From: Rhizobium sp. RCAM05350 | Lineage (GTDB): Bacteria > Pseudomonadota > Alphaproteobacteria > Rhizobiales > Rhizobiaceae | Reading direction: 5' to 3' | DNA: 64,000 nt | Assembly (NCBI GenBank): GCA_024426085.1 | Contig: CP087974.1 | Location: 1,178,001-1,242,000 of the forward strand | Shown here: piece after piece, positions 54,607 through 64,000 of the stretch | How positions within the stretch are numbered: the first letter of the stretch is position 1 | How the letters are laid out: every line of letters starts with the position of its first letter | Translations under genes and position numbers: made by a program | The notes under the pieces: model-generated | Databases searched by the model: none | Seen by the model: the letters and a program-made list of their open reading frames with translations, nothing else | Told to the model about the DNA's origin: nothing

Positions 54607-55571
54607 CAGGACCGTCACCGTCGAAATTGGCCTCAACGCCGCGATCGTCGCGGTGACCAGCCGTTCGCCGCGCATTCTCGCGGTCAGCGACGAGCAGGGT
54701 GACAACCGTGACGGCCTGCCCTTCGGCCCGTTCGATCCCGCCCGGCACCGGACGTTCTGAAACCAGCCTCAGGACCAGCGTCGAACAGCAGACGGCGCTT
54801 GATCTCGGCTATATCGAACAGCTCTATACATTCGGCGACCAGGGCCGCCACCGCTCGGCCGGGGAAATCAGCACGCATATGGTGTCGGTCGGCTATCTGG
54901 CGCTGACGCGCACGGATGCCGAAAACAATGCACGGCTGGCGGAGGCCGGCGCCCACTGGCGCGACTGGTACAGCTACCTGCCCTGGGAAGACTGGCGCCA
55001 AGGCCGGCCGGCGCTGATCGACCAGCTTATTCTTCCAGCGCTGCGCCAATGGGAAAAGGGCGGCCATCAGGACGAGCGCATGGGCCTGCCGCAGCGGCGC
55101 ACCCGCACGCGTCTTGCCTTCGGCCTCGACGATTTCCCCTGGGACGAGGAGCGTGTGCTGGAGCGCTACGAGCTTCTCTATGAGGCAGGCCTTGTCGGCG
55201 AAGCGGTGATTGACGGCCGCGCTGCCGCCACAGACGCGCCACCGGTTGGCCTGACCATGCGGCACGACCATCGCCGCATCGTTGCCACTGCCGTTGCGCG
55301 GCTGCGCGGCAAGATCAAATACCGGCCGGTGATCTTTGAGCTGATGCCGCCGGAATTCACACTGACGGACCTGCAGGCAACGGTCGAGGCCATTTCCGGC
55401 CGCCATCTGCACAAGCAGAATTTCCGTCGTCTTGTCGAAGGTGCCGAGCTTGTCGAACCGACCGGCATGCTGACGGCTGCGACCGGCGGCAGGCCTGCCG
55501 CCCTCTTCCGCTTCCGCCGCCAGATCCTCGACGAGCGGCCGGCACCAGGCCTCAAGGTCGGCGGACGATAG
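54596..55571 (+). CDS. nadQ: NadQ/NrtR-like Nudix-related regulator of NAD synthesis
   Basis: About 325 residues. The N-terminal part is beta-rich (TVTVEIGLNAAIVAVTSRSP, RILAVSDEQG), the middle is Nudix-like without a clear catalytic box (DERMGLPQRRTRTRLAFGLD), and the C-terminus is winged-helix: ELMPPEFTLTDLQATVEAIS, GRHLHKQNFRRLVEGAELVE. This matches my memory of alphaproteobacterial NadQ proteins, predicted repressors of nadABC. A frame change near 54758 (RHRTF to ETSLRTSVEQ) is present. The location 3 kb from nadCBA supports the call; the palindrome at 61430 is the expected target type. Confidence 0.72.
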
Positions 55572-55595
55572 ACGCTGCCGAGCCGCTTGGTTGCG

Positions 55596-56108
55596 CTATT
55601 CGATCACGGCGCAGGCCAGCCTGTCGCCGGCATCGCCCGAGGGCTGGCTTCGGTTGTCGTCGGATTTGGCGTGAACCATCAACGCCCGGCCGCGAATACC
55701 GTTCTCAGCATTGTCGAGAGCCACCATGCTGTTGAACACCTGAGCCCGCATGACCCCATCGGCGCCGACATATTGATTGGGCATATCGCCGGCATGCGGA
55801 CCGTTGGCAGCGAGAAAGCCATGTTCGGTATTGCCGGGATTGAAATGTTTACCGGCGGATTCGTGGTTGTGTGCGGCATCGCATTGGCCAGTTTCATGGA
55901 CATGGAAGGCCACCCATTTGCCGGGCGGCAGGTTCGTCACCTCCACCTCGATCAGCACGCCGCTCTTGCCCTGCGTCAACACAGCCCGACCGGTTTCCTT
56001 GCCATCCTTGCCGATGAAATTGGCAACGGCCGTTTGTGACGACGACTGGGCAGAAACGGCGGTTGCCGTTGCCAGCACCAGAGCAAGGGTGGCGATCAGG
56101 CGTTTCAT
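55596..56108 (-). CDS. sodC: periplasmic Cu-Zn superoxide dismutase
   Basis: Intact 170 residues. Signal peptide LIATLALVLATATAVSA, copper/zinc ligands in VAFHVHETGQCDAAHNHESA then GKHFNPGNTEHGFLAANGPH, and the C-terminal GDAGDRLACAVIE with the active-site Arg and disulfide Cys. It detoxifies superoxide outside the cytoplasm. Convergent with nadQ, with a 24-base gap. Confidence 0.95.
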   Translation of the reverse strand: MKRLIATLALVLATATAVSAQSSSQTAVANFIGKDGKETGRAVLTQGKSGVLIEVEVTNLPPGKWVAFHVHETGQCDAAHNHESAGKHFNPGNTEHGFLAANGPHAGDMPNQYVGADGVMRAQVFNSMVALDNAENGIRGRALMVHAKSDDNRSQPSGDAGDRLACAVIE

Positions 56109-56212
56109 CGGATGTTCCTTCGGTTGACGATGTTCCCTCGATGCAACGCATCATCGGGCATGCGGTTCCGAAATAGAAGCGCCAGCGGACCAAATCTCCG
56201 ATGCGGAACGGA

Positions 56213-56944
56213 TCAGAAAATGCGGATTGCCGAGGTCGCGATGATCACCAGGGAGACAGCGACCATCAACGGGCACACCGGCAGGCGTTTGACCAGCAAT
56301 GCACCGGCGGGGGCAGCGAGCACGCCGCCAAGGATCAGCCCAACCGCAGCCCCCGGATCCGACCAACCGAGCGTCAGGACAAAGGTCGCCGAGATCGTCA
56401 GCGTCACGAGGAACTCCGTCAGACTGGTGGAACCGATGACCTTTTTCGGCTCATGGCCCCGGCCGATCAGCGACGTCGTGACGATCGGTCCCCAGCCACC
56501 GCCGCCGGCCGCGTCGAGCGCGCCGCCACCGAGACCGATGAAAGGTACCGCCCAATCCCTCACCTCGCGCAGCCAGAGCGGACTAAAGGCCTTGAACAGG
56601 ATGTAGACCCCCACCAACATCAGATAGGCCGAGACGAAGGGCTCGATCGTCTCTCCATCGACATTGGAGACGCCATAAGCGCCCAGCGCCCCGCCGATCA
56701 TGCCAGCCGGCGCCAGCCGCGCCACGAGACGCCAGTCGATATTCCGATGATAAGTGTGGGACGCGCCGGAGGCGGCAGTGGTGAAAATCTCGGCGATATG
56801 GGTCATGGCACTTGCCGTTGCCGGCGGCACGCCGACTGCGAGCAGGCTGGTGGTGGACAGCAGGCCGAAGGCCATGCCGAGCGCGCCGTCGACCAATTGC
56901 GCGAAAAAGCCGATGACAACGAACATCCAGAAATCTGCCGACAC
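56213..56944 (-). CDS. TSUP (TauE/SafE) family permease
   Basis: Intact 243-residue protein with about eight membrane segments and a tandem repeat of the TSUP motif: GFFAQLVDGALGMAFGLLST in the first half and FIGLGGGALDAAGGGGWGPI followed by IGSTSLTEFLVTL in the second. Family members carry sulfite, sulfoacetate or other organosulfur anions; the substrate here is unknown. Confidence 0.88.
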   Translation of the reverse strand: MSADFWMFVVIGFFAQLVDGALGMAFGLLSTTSLLAVGVPPATASAMTHIAEIFTTAASGASHTYHRNIDWRLVARLAPAGMIGGALGAYGVSNVDGETIEPFVSAYLMLVGVYILFKAFSPLWLREVRDWAVPFIGLGGGALDAAGGGGWGPIVTTSLIGRGHEPKKVIGSTSLTEFLVTLTISATFVLTLGWSDPGAAVGLILGGVLAAPAGALLVKRLPVCPLMVAVSLVIIATSAIRIF

Positions 56945-57062
56945 GAATAGTCCTTCTTCAATCCAGCCTTTTCGAAACCGGGCTTATTTGCGTCAACCGA
57001 ATGGTGTTGGTAAAGGTTCCCTTCGGCAATTCACAGGGCCGGAGTGCAAGAAAGACAATGCG

Positions 57063-57293
57063 ATGAAGATGATTGCTGTTTTCCTCGCCGGTACCATTCT
57101 GGCAACGCCGGAGGATAAGCCTGCCATTCCCGACTATTTCGGCGGCAATGACGCCACCGATCAACCGGCAATCACCCAATGCAATCTCAGCAGCGAGGAC
57201 GTCAATGGGCCGTTCAAGACCTGCCGCACTGACTGCGGCAAGACGCTGACCATCGGTTCACGGCTGGTCTGCCCCTTCGTGTTGCAGCGATAG
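57063..57293 (+). CDS. small exported cysteine-containing protein
   Basis: Intact 76 residues. A short hydrophobic start (MKMIAVFLAGTILATPEDKP) is followed by DYFGGNDATDQPAITQCNLS and four Cys (TQCNLS, KTCRTDCGKT, LVCPFV) that could form two disulfides. Ten bases separate it from the next gene. No family recognised. Confidence 0.55.
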   Translation: MKMIAVFLAGTILATPEDKPAIPDYFGGNDATDQPAITQCNLSSEDVNGPFKTCRTDCGKTLTIGSRLVCPFVLQR

Positions 57294-57303
57294 GAGACGA
57301 CGG

Positions 57304-57525
57304 ATGACGAGCTTCGACTGGCACGCCGATCCGATCGACCGCGACACCCCAATCACGCCAACCTACCGCAATACCCAGAACGTCCGCCGCTTCCTGACGG
57401 CGGAATGCGGCGATGGCTTTGCATTCGACCGGGCCTTCATGGCCTGGATCAAGGACGGTTCTGAAAAGACGATGGGTGACGTCGCCAACGAATGGAAGCG
57501 GCGTCACGCTGCCGTTGATGTCTGA
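57304..57525 (+). CDS. DUF6434-like small protein
   Basis: Intact 73 residues: FDWHADPIDRDTPITPTYRN, TQNVRRFLTAECGDGFAFDR, AFMAWIKDGSEKTMGDVANE, WKRRHAA. The Trp, NVRRF and KTMGDVA-EW pattern fits a small domain known from bacterial SAP-domain-associated proteins (DUF6434). Function unknown. Preceded by a TAGGAGACGACGG ribosome-binding region. Confidence 0.72.
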   Translation: MTSFDWHADPIDRDTPITPTYRNTQNVRRFLTAECGDGFAFDRAFMAWIKDGSEKTMGDVANEWKRRHAAVDV

Positions 57526-57537
57526 CGCGACATGGTC

Positions 57538-58446
57538 TTAGCCGATGACCACATCCAGCCCAATGTCCAGCGTCGGCGCCGCCATGGTGATCTTCGAGGT
57601 CGAGATATAGTCGATGCCGGTTTCCGCGATGGCGCGGATGGTCTGGAAATCGACATTGCCGGAGGCCTCCAGCTTGGTTCGGCGCGGATCGGCGGCGTAG
57701 CTGTCACCCGAAACCTGCCAATGGGCGGCGTTGATCGCGACGGCTTCGCGCAACAAATCCGACCCCATATTGTCGAGCAGGATGACGTCCGGGCTAGCGG
57801 TCAGGGCGTGGCGCATCTGGTCCAGCCCATCGACCTCGACTTCAATCTTGACGAGATGGCCGCAATAGGCGCGCGCAGCAAGGACGGCGGACGCGACGCC
57901 GCCGGAGACGGCGATATGGTTGTCCTTGATCAGGATCGCATCGTCGAGGCCGTAACGATGGTTGGAGCCACCGCCGAGGCGCACCGCGTATTTTTCCAGC
58001 GCCCGCAGGCCGGGAATGGTTTTTCGCGTGCAGCAGACTTTTGCGCCGGTATGGGCGATCTCGGCTGCGAATTTCGACGTGTAGGTGGCGACACCGCAGA
58101 GATGCATGAGAAAATTCAGCGCCACACGCTCAGCCGACAGGAGGCCACGGGCCGGGCCGGAAATGCGGGCCAGCACCGTGCCGGGCGTAATCCGGTCTCC
58201 GTCCGTCACCAGTGCATCGAAGCGGATGGCCGGATCGATCAGGCGAAAGGCAGTGCGGGCGAGCTCCATGCCGGCAACGATACCGTTTTCGCGGGCATTC
58301 ATGTCCGCTGTTGCCGTGCGGTCAGGAGCAATCGTCGCATAGGTGGTGATATCACCGGCGCGGCCGAGGTCTTCGAGAAGCGCGGCACGGACCTGATCTT
58401 CGACCATCAGGGCGGGCAGTTCGGGGCGAAGGGCAGTTGGTGTCAT
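57538..58446 (-). CDS. nadC: nicotinate-nucleotide pyrophosphorylase (quinolinate PRTase)
   Basis: Intact 302 residues. It converts quinolinate and PRPP to nicotinate mononucleotide, the third step of de novo NAD synthesis. Seen: LLEDLGRAGDITTYATIAPD, LNFLMHLCGVATYTSKF, CCTRKTIPGLRALEKYAVRL, GGGSNHRYGLDDAILIKDNH, IEVEVDGLDQ and DVILLDNMG. The start at 58446 (MTPTALRPELPALM) is preferred over an in-frame extension running into the REP elements. Confidence 0.95.
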   Translation of the reverse strand: MTPTALRPELPALMVEDQVRAALLEDLGRAGDITTYATIAPDRTATADMNARENGIVAGMELARTAFRLIDPAIRFDALVTDGDRITPGTVLARISGPARGLLSAERVALNFLMHLCGVATYTSKFAAEIAHTGAKVCCTRKTIPGLRALEKYAVRLGGGSNHRYGLDDAILIKDNHIAVSGGVASAVLAARAYCGHLVKIEVEVDGLDQMRHALTASPDVILLDNMGSDLLREAVAINAAHWQVSGDSYAADPRRTKLEASGNVDFQTIRAIAETGIDYISTSKITMAAPTLDIGLDVVIG

Positions 58447-58476
58447 TGCAAAACTCTTTCGGTTTCGAACATTCCT

Positions 58477-58601
58477 CTTCTCCCCAGCGGGGAGAAGTGC
58501 CGAGCGACTGCGAGGCGATGAGGGGGCGGCACGGCAAATTCCGAGTTTGTGTCTCCCCCTCATCCGGCGCTTTGCGCCACCTTCTCCCCGTTGGGGAGAA
58601 G
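58477..58601. repeat. two REP-like units in inverted orientation between nadC and nadB
   Basis: CTTCTCCCC-AGC-GGGGAGAAG (58477-58497) and CTTCTCCCC-GTT-GGGGAGAAG (58581-58601) flank GATGAGGGGG (58517-58526) and its mirror CCCCCTCATC (58555-58564). The whole is a nested inverted structure. It shares its unit with 45019-45064. Such paired units are common in rhizobial intergenic DNA and may stabilise or process the nadBC message. Confidence 0.7.
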
Positions 58602-58608
58602 AGAACTC

Positions 58609-60206
58609 TTAAACGACTTCCGTTTCCGTCACGTCCGCAACGACCCGGTCGGCTTCAGCGAGCGTCAGGAATGTCCGGTGTTTCCATTCCGGGTGCGGAT
58701 CCGGGCAATCGGAGCGGTAATGGCCGCCGCGGCTTTCGGCGCGCAGATAGGCGCCGGTGGCGATCAGTTTGGCCGTGGTGACGATGTTGCTGAAGCGCAG
58801 CCGGGTGTTCTGCCGTTCCAGATTGGCGATCGCCCGGATGGCGCGCGTCAGCGTCTCGGCTGCGAATAACGCCGACATGATCGCTCATGATATGGCGCAG
58901 CGCCGTCAGCGGCGGGCTGTCCTCCAGCGTCACCGGATCGTCGTTCTCGCCGGCATTGGCGCCCCAATCAGTAATCTTCGCTTCCGGCAACATGCCCTTG
59001 ATGTTTTCGGCAATACGGGCGGCAAAGACCACGGCTTCGAGCAGTGAATTGGAAGCGAGCCGATTGGCACCGTGGACGCCGGTCGAGGTCACCTCGCCCG
59101 CAGCCCAGAGACCATCGATCGAGGTGCGGCCTTCGGCATCGGTCAAGACGCCGCCCATGTGATAATGCACCGCCGGAACGACCGGGATCGGCTGCGTGAC
59201 GGGATCGATGCCGGCCGACAGGCAGGAGGCGTAGACAGTCGGGAAAGCCTCGGGGAAATGCGCGCCGACCGCCTTTGTGCAATCGAGAAAGGCGCCACGC
59301 CCGGCCTGAACCTCGGCAAAGACACCACGCGAGACGATATCGCGGGGTGCAAGCTCGCCGTCCGGATGGATATCCAGCATGAAACGTTTGCCCGCCGAAT
59401 TGATCAGGTAGGCGCCATCGCCGCGCAGGGCTTCGGTTGCCAAGGGTGCGGGATCGCGGCCGATATTGATCGCCGTCGGGTGGAACTGGATGAATTCCGG
59501 ATCGGCGATGATCGCACCGGCGCGGGCAGCCATGCCGACGCCCTGGCCGCAGGCTTCGGTCGGATTGGTGGTGACCGAGAAGAGATGGCCGACGCCGCCC
59601 GAGCAGAGCACGACGGCACGGGCCGGAAACGACACGCGCTTCTTCGACTGACCAGCATCCGGGCGGGCAATCACGCCGGAAATGAACCGGCCCTGGCGCA
59701 CCAGTTCCTCGACGACATAGCCTTCCAGCACGCGGATCGACGGCGTGTTGCGCACAGCCGCGATCAGCGCTTCCATGATCGCCTTGCCGGCCATGTCGCC
59801 CTTGACGCGGACGATACGGCGCTCGGAATGGGCGGCTTCACGCGATAGCAGCAGCTTGCCCTCGAGGTCACGATCAAACGGAACGCCATAGCCAAGCAGA
59901 TCATGGATGCGAGCCGGGCCCTCGGCGACCATCATCCGCGTCATCTTTTCATCGACGATACCGGCACCGGCAATCAGCGTGTCGGCGACGTGTTTGTCGA
60001 TAGTATCGCCAAGGCCCATGGCAGCGGCGATACCGCCCTGTGCCCAGGCGGACGAGGCACCATGACCGATGGGGGCTGCAGCGAGCACCGTGACGGGACG
60101 CGGGCTGAGCTTCAGCGCGCAGAAAAGCCCGGCAAGCCCGCCCCCCGACGATGACGATATCGTCAATGCCGTTGAAGGACTGTGGACGGAAATGATCGGT
60201 CAGCAT
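58609..60206 (-). CDS. nadB: L-aspartate oxidase
   Basis: Flavoenzyme oxidising aspartate to iminoaspartate for quinolinate synthesis. Seen: FAD motif [73 protein letters not shown], and [20 protein letters not shown]. Frame changes occur near 60143 (IVGG to GLAGL) and near 58873 (DHVGVIR to [12 protein letters not shown]). The tail [17 protein letters not shown] ends at 58609. About 532 residues. Confidence 0.94.
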
Positions 60207-60308
60207 GCTCTTCCTCCTCCGGCGCGGCTCTCCCTCCCCCTTGGGAGGTGGCCATCAGGGGCGAGACGGGTTTCTGTCTGCTGAGAAACCCTGCCCGGCC
60301 CCTTGCCC

Positions 60309-61387
60309 TTACTGCTTCAAATTCACCATCCGCTCGACGGCAAGCCTTGCACGATCGGCAATCGCCGGATCGACCAGAACTTCCTCCGTCATGAACAGCA
60401 GGCTGTCGAGGATCTTCGGCAGCGTGATGCGCTTCATGTGCGGACAGAGATTGCACGGCTTGATGAAATCAACGCCGGTGATCTCGGCCTGAATGTTGGA
60501 GGCCATCGAGCATTCGGTGACGAGCAGGACCGCGGCAGGCGCTTGTCCTTGACGTAATTGATCATGCCCGCGGTGGAACTGGCGAAATCGCAGACGGCGA
60601 TGACGTCCGGGTGGCATTCGGATGGCCGATGATCTCGATGGTCGGATCGGCTTCCTTGTAGGCCAGCAGTTCGGCCGCCGTGAAGCGCTCATGCACCTCG
60701 CAATGGCCCTTCCAGGTGAGGATCTTCTTTTTCGTCTGCTTGGCGACATTCATCGCCAGATATTCGTCGGGAATGCAGAGCACCGTGTCGCTCTCGAGGC
60801 TCTCGATGACGGCCAGCACATTGGACGAGGTGCAGCAGATATCGGTCTCCGCCTTCACATCGGCCGAGGTGTTGACATAGGTCACCACCGGCACGCCGGG
60901 ATAACGCTGCTTCAACAGCCGCACATCGGCGCCGGTGATCGATTCCGACAGCGAACAACCCGCCTTGCCATCCGGGATCAGCACGGTCTTTTCGGGATTG
61001 AGAAGCTTGGAAGTCTCGGCCATGAAATGCACGCCGCACTGGATGATGATCTCGGCATCGACCTTGGTGGCGTCGCGCGCCAGCTGCAGACTGTCGCCGA
61101 CGATGTCGGCAACGCAATGGAAGATATCCGGCGTCTGATAATTATGGGCGAGGATGACGGCACCGCGCTCCTTCTTCAGCCGGTTGATCGCATGCACATA
61201 AGGCGCATAGACAGGCCATTCGAAGGCAGGGACGAACTGTTTGACCCGCTCGTAGAGATGCGCCGTCTCGTGGGCGATCTCCGGCGTGAACGTCAGGTCC
61301 GGCCGTTCGAGAATGCCTGAAACGCTCGGCCGCGGTCTTTACCGCGCTCGAACTTCCAAGAGCTGCCTGGTTCTGTGCAATGGTCAT
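60309..61387 (-). CDS. nadA: quinolinate synthase NadA
   Basis: 4Fe-4S enzyme condensing iminoaspartate with dihydroxyacetone phosphate. Seen: [20 protein letters not shown], first cluster Cys in [20 protein letters not shown], second in [16 protein letters not shown], third in [18 protein letters not shown], and [18 protein letters not shown]. About 358 residues. Frame changes occur near 61322 (ERFR to [10 protein letters not shown]), near 60620 and near 60540. Start at 61387 ([16 protein letters not shown]). First gene of the nadA-nadB-nadC operon, behind a perfect palindrome at 61430-61444. Confidence 0.93.
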
Positions 61388-61429
61388 CGAACTGCTCCTC
61401 TTGCCGCCCCTCCGGCGGCAGACCTGTTT

Positions 61430-61444
61430 TGCTCAAATTGAGCA
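61430..61444. promoter_or_regulatory. palindromic operator upstream of nadABC, candidate NadQ site
   Basis: TGCTCAA-A-TTGAGCA is perfectly symmetrical (7-base arms, 1-base centre). It lies 43 bases before the nadA ATG, between nadA and the MFS gene. The location fits repression of nadABC. I recall NadQ sites of this kind in alphaproteobacteria but could not check the published consensus. Confidence 0.65.
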
Positions 61445-61560
61445 TAATAGGATCAAAACAAAACCGGCAGTGCCGGTGGATGAGATTTAGAAAGTTTTGT
61501 GACAATTTTCAAGAATGTCCTCCCGCTATTTCTGCGGGAGGGCAAGAATTTGTGGGGCCG

Positions 61561-62798
61561 TCAGGCCATGGCCGGACGGGCCACGGCCTTTTCCTCGATC
61601 GGCCAATGGACGATGGCGGCAAAGATGCCGAGTACCACGCCCAGCCACCAGACCGGATCATAGGAGCCGAAACGGTCATAGAGATAACCGCCCATCCAGA
61701 CGCCGAGGAACGAGCCGATCTGGTGCGACAGGAAGACGATACCGCCGAGCAGGCCGAGATGGCGCGTGCCAAACATGATGGCGACAAGTCCGTTGGTCGG
61801 CGGCACGGTCGATAGCCAGAGCAGGCCCATGACGGCAGCAAAGATGATCACCGATGTCGGCGACTGCGGCAGCAGCAGGAAGGCGGCGACGACGATGGAG
61901 CGGCCAATATAGATCCACGAGAGGAAATAGGGCTTGAGTAGCGCTGGCCGATGAAACCGGCAGCCAGCGAGCCGATGATGTTGAAGAAGCCGATCAGGGC
62001 AGGCGCGATCACCGCATAGCGCGCATCGATGCCGATATCGCCGATATAGGCCGGGAAATGCGCGGTGATGAACGCTACCTGATAGCCGCAGACGAAGAAG
62101 CCGGTGACCAGGAGCAGGTAGCTCTTGTGGCCGAGCGCTTCCTTCAGCGCCTCGCCGATCGACTGCTTGTATTGCGCTTCCTTCTGGGTGCCGGATGACG
62201 AATTGCCGCGCAGCGGGATGGCAAACAGCGGCACGAGCAGCATCAGCGCGCTCATATAGAGCAGACTGTCCGACCAGCCGAAGGCCGAAATCAGGCCCTG
62301 GCTCAGCGGCGCAAACAGGAACATGCCGGCCGAACCGGCTGCCGTGCAGATGCCGAAGGCCATCGAGCGCTGCTCGGGCGTGACATTGCGGGCGAAGGCC
62401 GACAGCAGAATACCGAAGGAGCCGGAGCCGACCCCAAGCCCGACCATGACGCCGCCGCCGATATGCAGCCAGATCGGCGCATCGGCAAAGGCCATGATGA
62501 TCAGGCCACCGGCATAGATCAGGCCGGAAAAGGCCAGCACCCGCCAGGAGCCGTATTTATCGGCAATCGCCCCGAAGAACGGCTGGCTGATGCCCCAGGC
62601 GAGATTCTGGAAGGCCATGGCGAGCCCGAAGGTGGTGCGATCCCATCCGGTATCAGCCAGCATCGGCAACTGGAAGAAACCCATGGCCGAGCGCGGCCCG
62701 AAGGTCAGAACGGCGATGAAGGAGCCGGCAATGATAATCGCCCAGGGCAGACCGGGACTGGCGGTCCGCGTGGCGGAAGCGGTGGAAACGGCGGACAT
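61561..62798 (-). CDS. major facilitator superfamily transporter
   Basis: About 412 residues and 12 membrane segments: LPWAIIIAGSFIAVLTFGPR, NLAWGISQPFFGAIADKYGS, WLHIGGGVMVGLGVGSGSFG, and in the second half LVTGFFVCGYQVAFITAHFP and GLLGGIVFLSHQIGSFLGVW. The HFPAYIGDIGID stretch resembles the oxalate/formate-type and monocarboxylate-like MFS group. A frame change near 61943 (GFIGQRY to LKPYFLSWIYIG) splits the gene. Substrate unknown. Transcribed toward nadA, away from the araC gene. Confidence 0.87.
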
Positions 62799-62906
62799 GA
62801 GGCGACTCCGTATGATTGGAGCCACAATCTACCCGGTGACATCCTGCTAAAAAAGCGAATTAAAATGACGTTGTGATCAGCCATTTTGATGGATGAGCAT
62901 GATGGT

Positions 62907-63771
62907 TCAGCGGCGCACACGGAAACTTTTGCGATAATCCCGCGGTGTGCGCATCTTTAACGCCTTGAACTGACGGTTAAAATTGGCAAGCGACACGTAA
63001 CCGACCTCCCCAGCAATATGGGCAATCGGCCGGTCGGTTGCAGACAGCAGCGCGCAGGCCTCGCCGATCCGCAGGCGCATCACATAGTCCGATATCGTCG
63101 TCTGTAAATGGCGCCCGAACAGGCGGTGAAGGCCGGAGGGACTGAGGGCAGCAATGCCGGCCAGCACGTCGACCGGCAGATTTTCCGCATAGTTCAGGTG
63201 GATATGGTCGAGCACCCGGTCGAGACGGGCGCGGTCGCCCTGCCCTGCCGTCGGCACCGCCAGCGTGCTCGACAAGGGCTTTGCCTCGGTATCGCGGGCA
63301 AGCAGTGTCAGGATACGGATGGCGCTGAGCAACCGGTCTTCCGGCTGTTCCGTAAATGCTGCCTCGATCAGCGGCCGGGCCTCAGCGGCAAAGGGCGGCG
63401 AGAACTTGAGCCCCGGACGCGCCCAACAGCATGGCGCGGGCAGCGGCAAGTTCGGTGAAGGTCGCGTCCAGCGCCTCCACCCATTCCGGGCGAAACCACA
63501 GGACCAGCGCGACATGCGGCCGGTCCGCATCGATCTTTTCGGCGGAACACCAGGTATGCGGCAGGTTGGAGCCGACCAGGACGAGATCGCCGTCGTCATA
63601 GGTTCCGATATGATCGCCGATGAAGCGCTCGCCGCGCGAGTTGAGCGTCAGGGTCAGTTCCAGCTCGGGATGATGATGCCATTGAAACGGAATGCCATCG
63701 TCCAGCCGGTGGTTGAGCATCGACCAGGATGAATCGGCGGAAGGACGCAAACGTTCGAGATGTGGCTTCAT
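62907..63771 (-). CDS. AraC family transcriptional regulator
   Basis: About 288 residues: N-terminal cupin-like sensor (IPFQWHHHPELELTLTLNSR, GDLVLVGSNLPHTW) and C-terminal double helix-turn-helix (LPVDVLAGIAALSPSGLHRL, AHIAGEVGYVSLANFNRQFK). A frame change near 63422 (ARAMLLG to RPGLKFSPPFAAEA) lies between the two domains. It is divergent from the gene at 63895, which it may regulate. Confidence 0.88.
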
Positions 63772-63894
63772 TCATGCATCAACCTCAATCACAACGCCAG
63801 AATAGTATCAAAATTTGCGCCATTGGTGCAACATCGCCTGGGTGTGGCGGCTATCCTCTCCTCATCGAAACACATCATGCATAGAGGAAGCCGC

Positions 63895-64000
63895 CATGCA
63901 GACCGCAGCCAAGAAAGACAGCCATCCGACCAGCAGCGCGGTCGAAACACAGCTGAAGGATATCCAGAAGACATTGCCGCTGCGGGTGCTGTCGGAGGCA
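63895..64000 (+). CDS. N-terminal fragment of an unidentified gene cut by the window end
   Basis: ATG at 63895 after AGAGGAAGCCGCC. It reads MQTAAKKDSHPTSSAVETQL then KDIQKTLPLRVLSEA and continues past the window. In rhizobia an N-terminus of this style next to an AraC regulator suggests a phytanoyl-CoA dioxygenase-type enzyme, but 35 residues are too few to decide. Divergent from the AraC gene. Confidence 0.45.

Noticed and set aside
60224..60290. GC-rich stretch between nadB and nadA as a third REP unit
   Set aside because: It lacks the CTTCTCCCC/GGGGAGAAG arms; resemblance is limited to C and G runs.

Overview
This 64 kb window is chromosomal DNA of a Rhizobiaceae alphaproteobacterium (Rhizobium / Agrobacterium / Ensifer / Allorhizobium group). 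The assignment rests on gene content and order (lptD-surA-pdxA-rsmA; fabF-acpP-fabG-fabD; rpsF-rpsR-DUF2232-rplI; purF followed by a short-chain dehydrogenase; nadABC beside a NadQ-type regulator), on the high GC content, and on two rhizobial intergenic repeat families: a RIME-like palindrome pair at 28562-28661 and CTTCTCCCC/GGGGAGAAG units near 45.0 and 58.5 kb. I see no rRNA, tRNA, CRISPR array, phage or insertion sequence.

Layout. 1-11 kb: outer-membrane assembly (lptD end, SurA-like chaperone), vitamin B6 (pdxA), rRNA methylation (rsmA), then a minus-strand block gmk, yicC, mltG, fabF, acpP, fabG, fabD. 11-16 kb: aldo/keto reductase, class III cyclase with TolB-like and TPR regions, YHS protein, ankyrin protein. 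16-19 kb: ribosomal operon rpsF-rpsR-DUF2232-rplI. 19-22 kb: MarR-controlled EmrAB-type efflux operon. 22-31 kb: dnaB, TerC-family membrane protein, alr, radA, cvpA, purF, SDR. 31-32 kb: a small HTH protein and a Clp_N-domain protein with a striking palindromic operator. 32-36 kb: pssA-psd phosphatidylethanolamine synthesis and an Atm1-type ABC exporter. 36-43 kb: LysM protein, LOG-family hydrolase, RarD-type permease, CpdB-type nucleotidase, RidA and a TetR regulator. 43-50 kb: cimA, prolyl aminopeptidase, three tandem GFA-family genes with a VOC-gene remnant, cysS. 50-57 kb: YedK, Nudix, small conserved proteins, YgfZ, then an overlapping HD hydrolase / phosphatase / NadQ-type regulator string, sodC and a TSUP permease. 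57-64 kb: nadC-nadB-nadA behind a perfect palindrome, an MFS transporter, an AraC regulator and the start of one more gene.

The main caveat is sequence quality. About 40 of the roughly 65 genes, including essential ones (gmk, fabF, fabD, dnaB, rplI, rpsF, cysS, nadA), are broken by one or more single- or double-base indels, about 70-75 in total by my count, and many are compensated downstream by a second indel. I read these as sequencing or assembly errors rather than biological decay and give the reconstructed full gene interval as CDS, naming each frameshift region. About two dozen genes are intact.

The features I find most worth following are the autoregulated-looking HTH/Clp_N pair whose start codon lies inside a 12-bp-arm palindrome (31136-31931), the NAD circuit (regulator at 54.6 kb, palindrome at 61430, nadABC), the GFA triplication with the decapitated VOC gene, and the double CGTACG inverted repeat between ridA and tetR.
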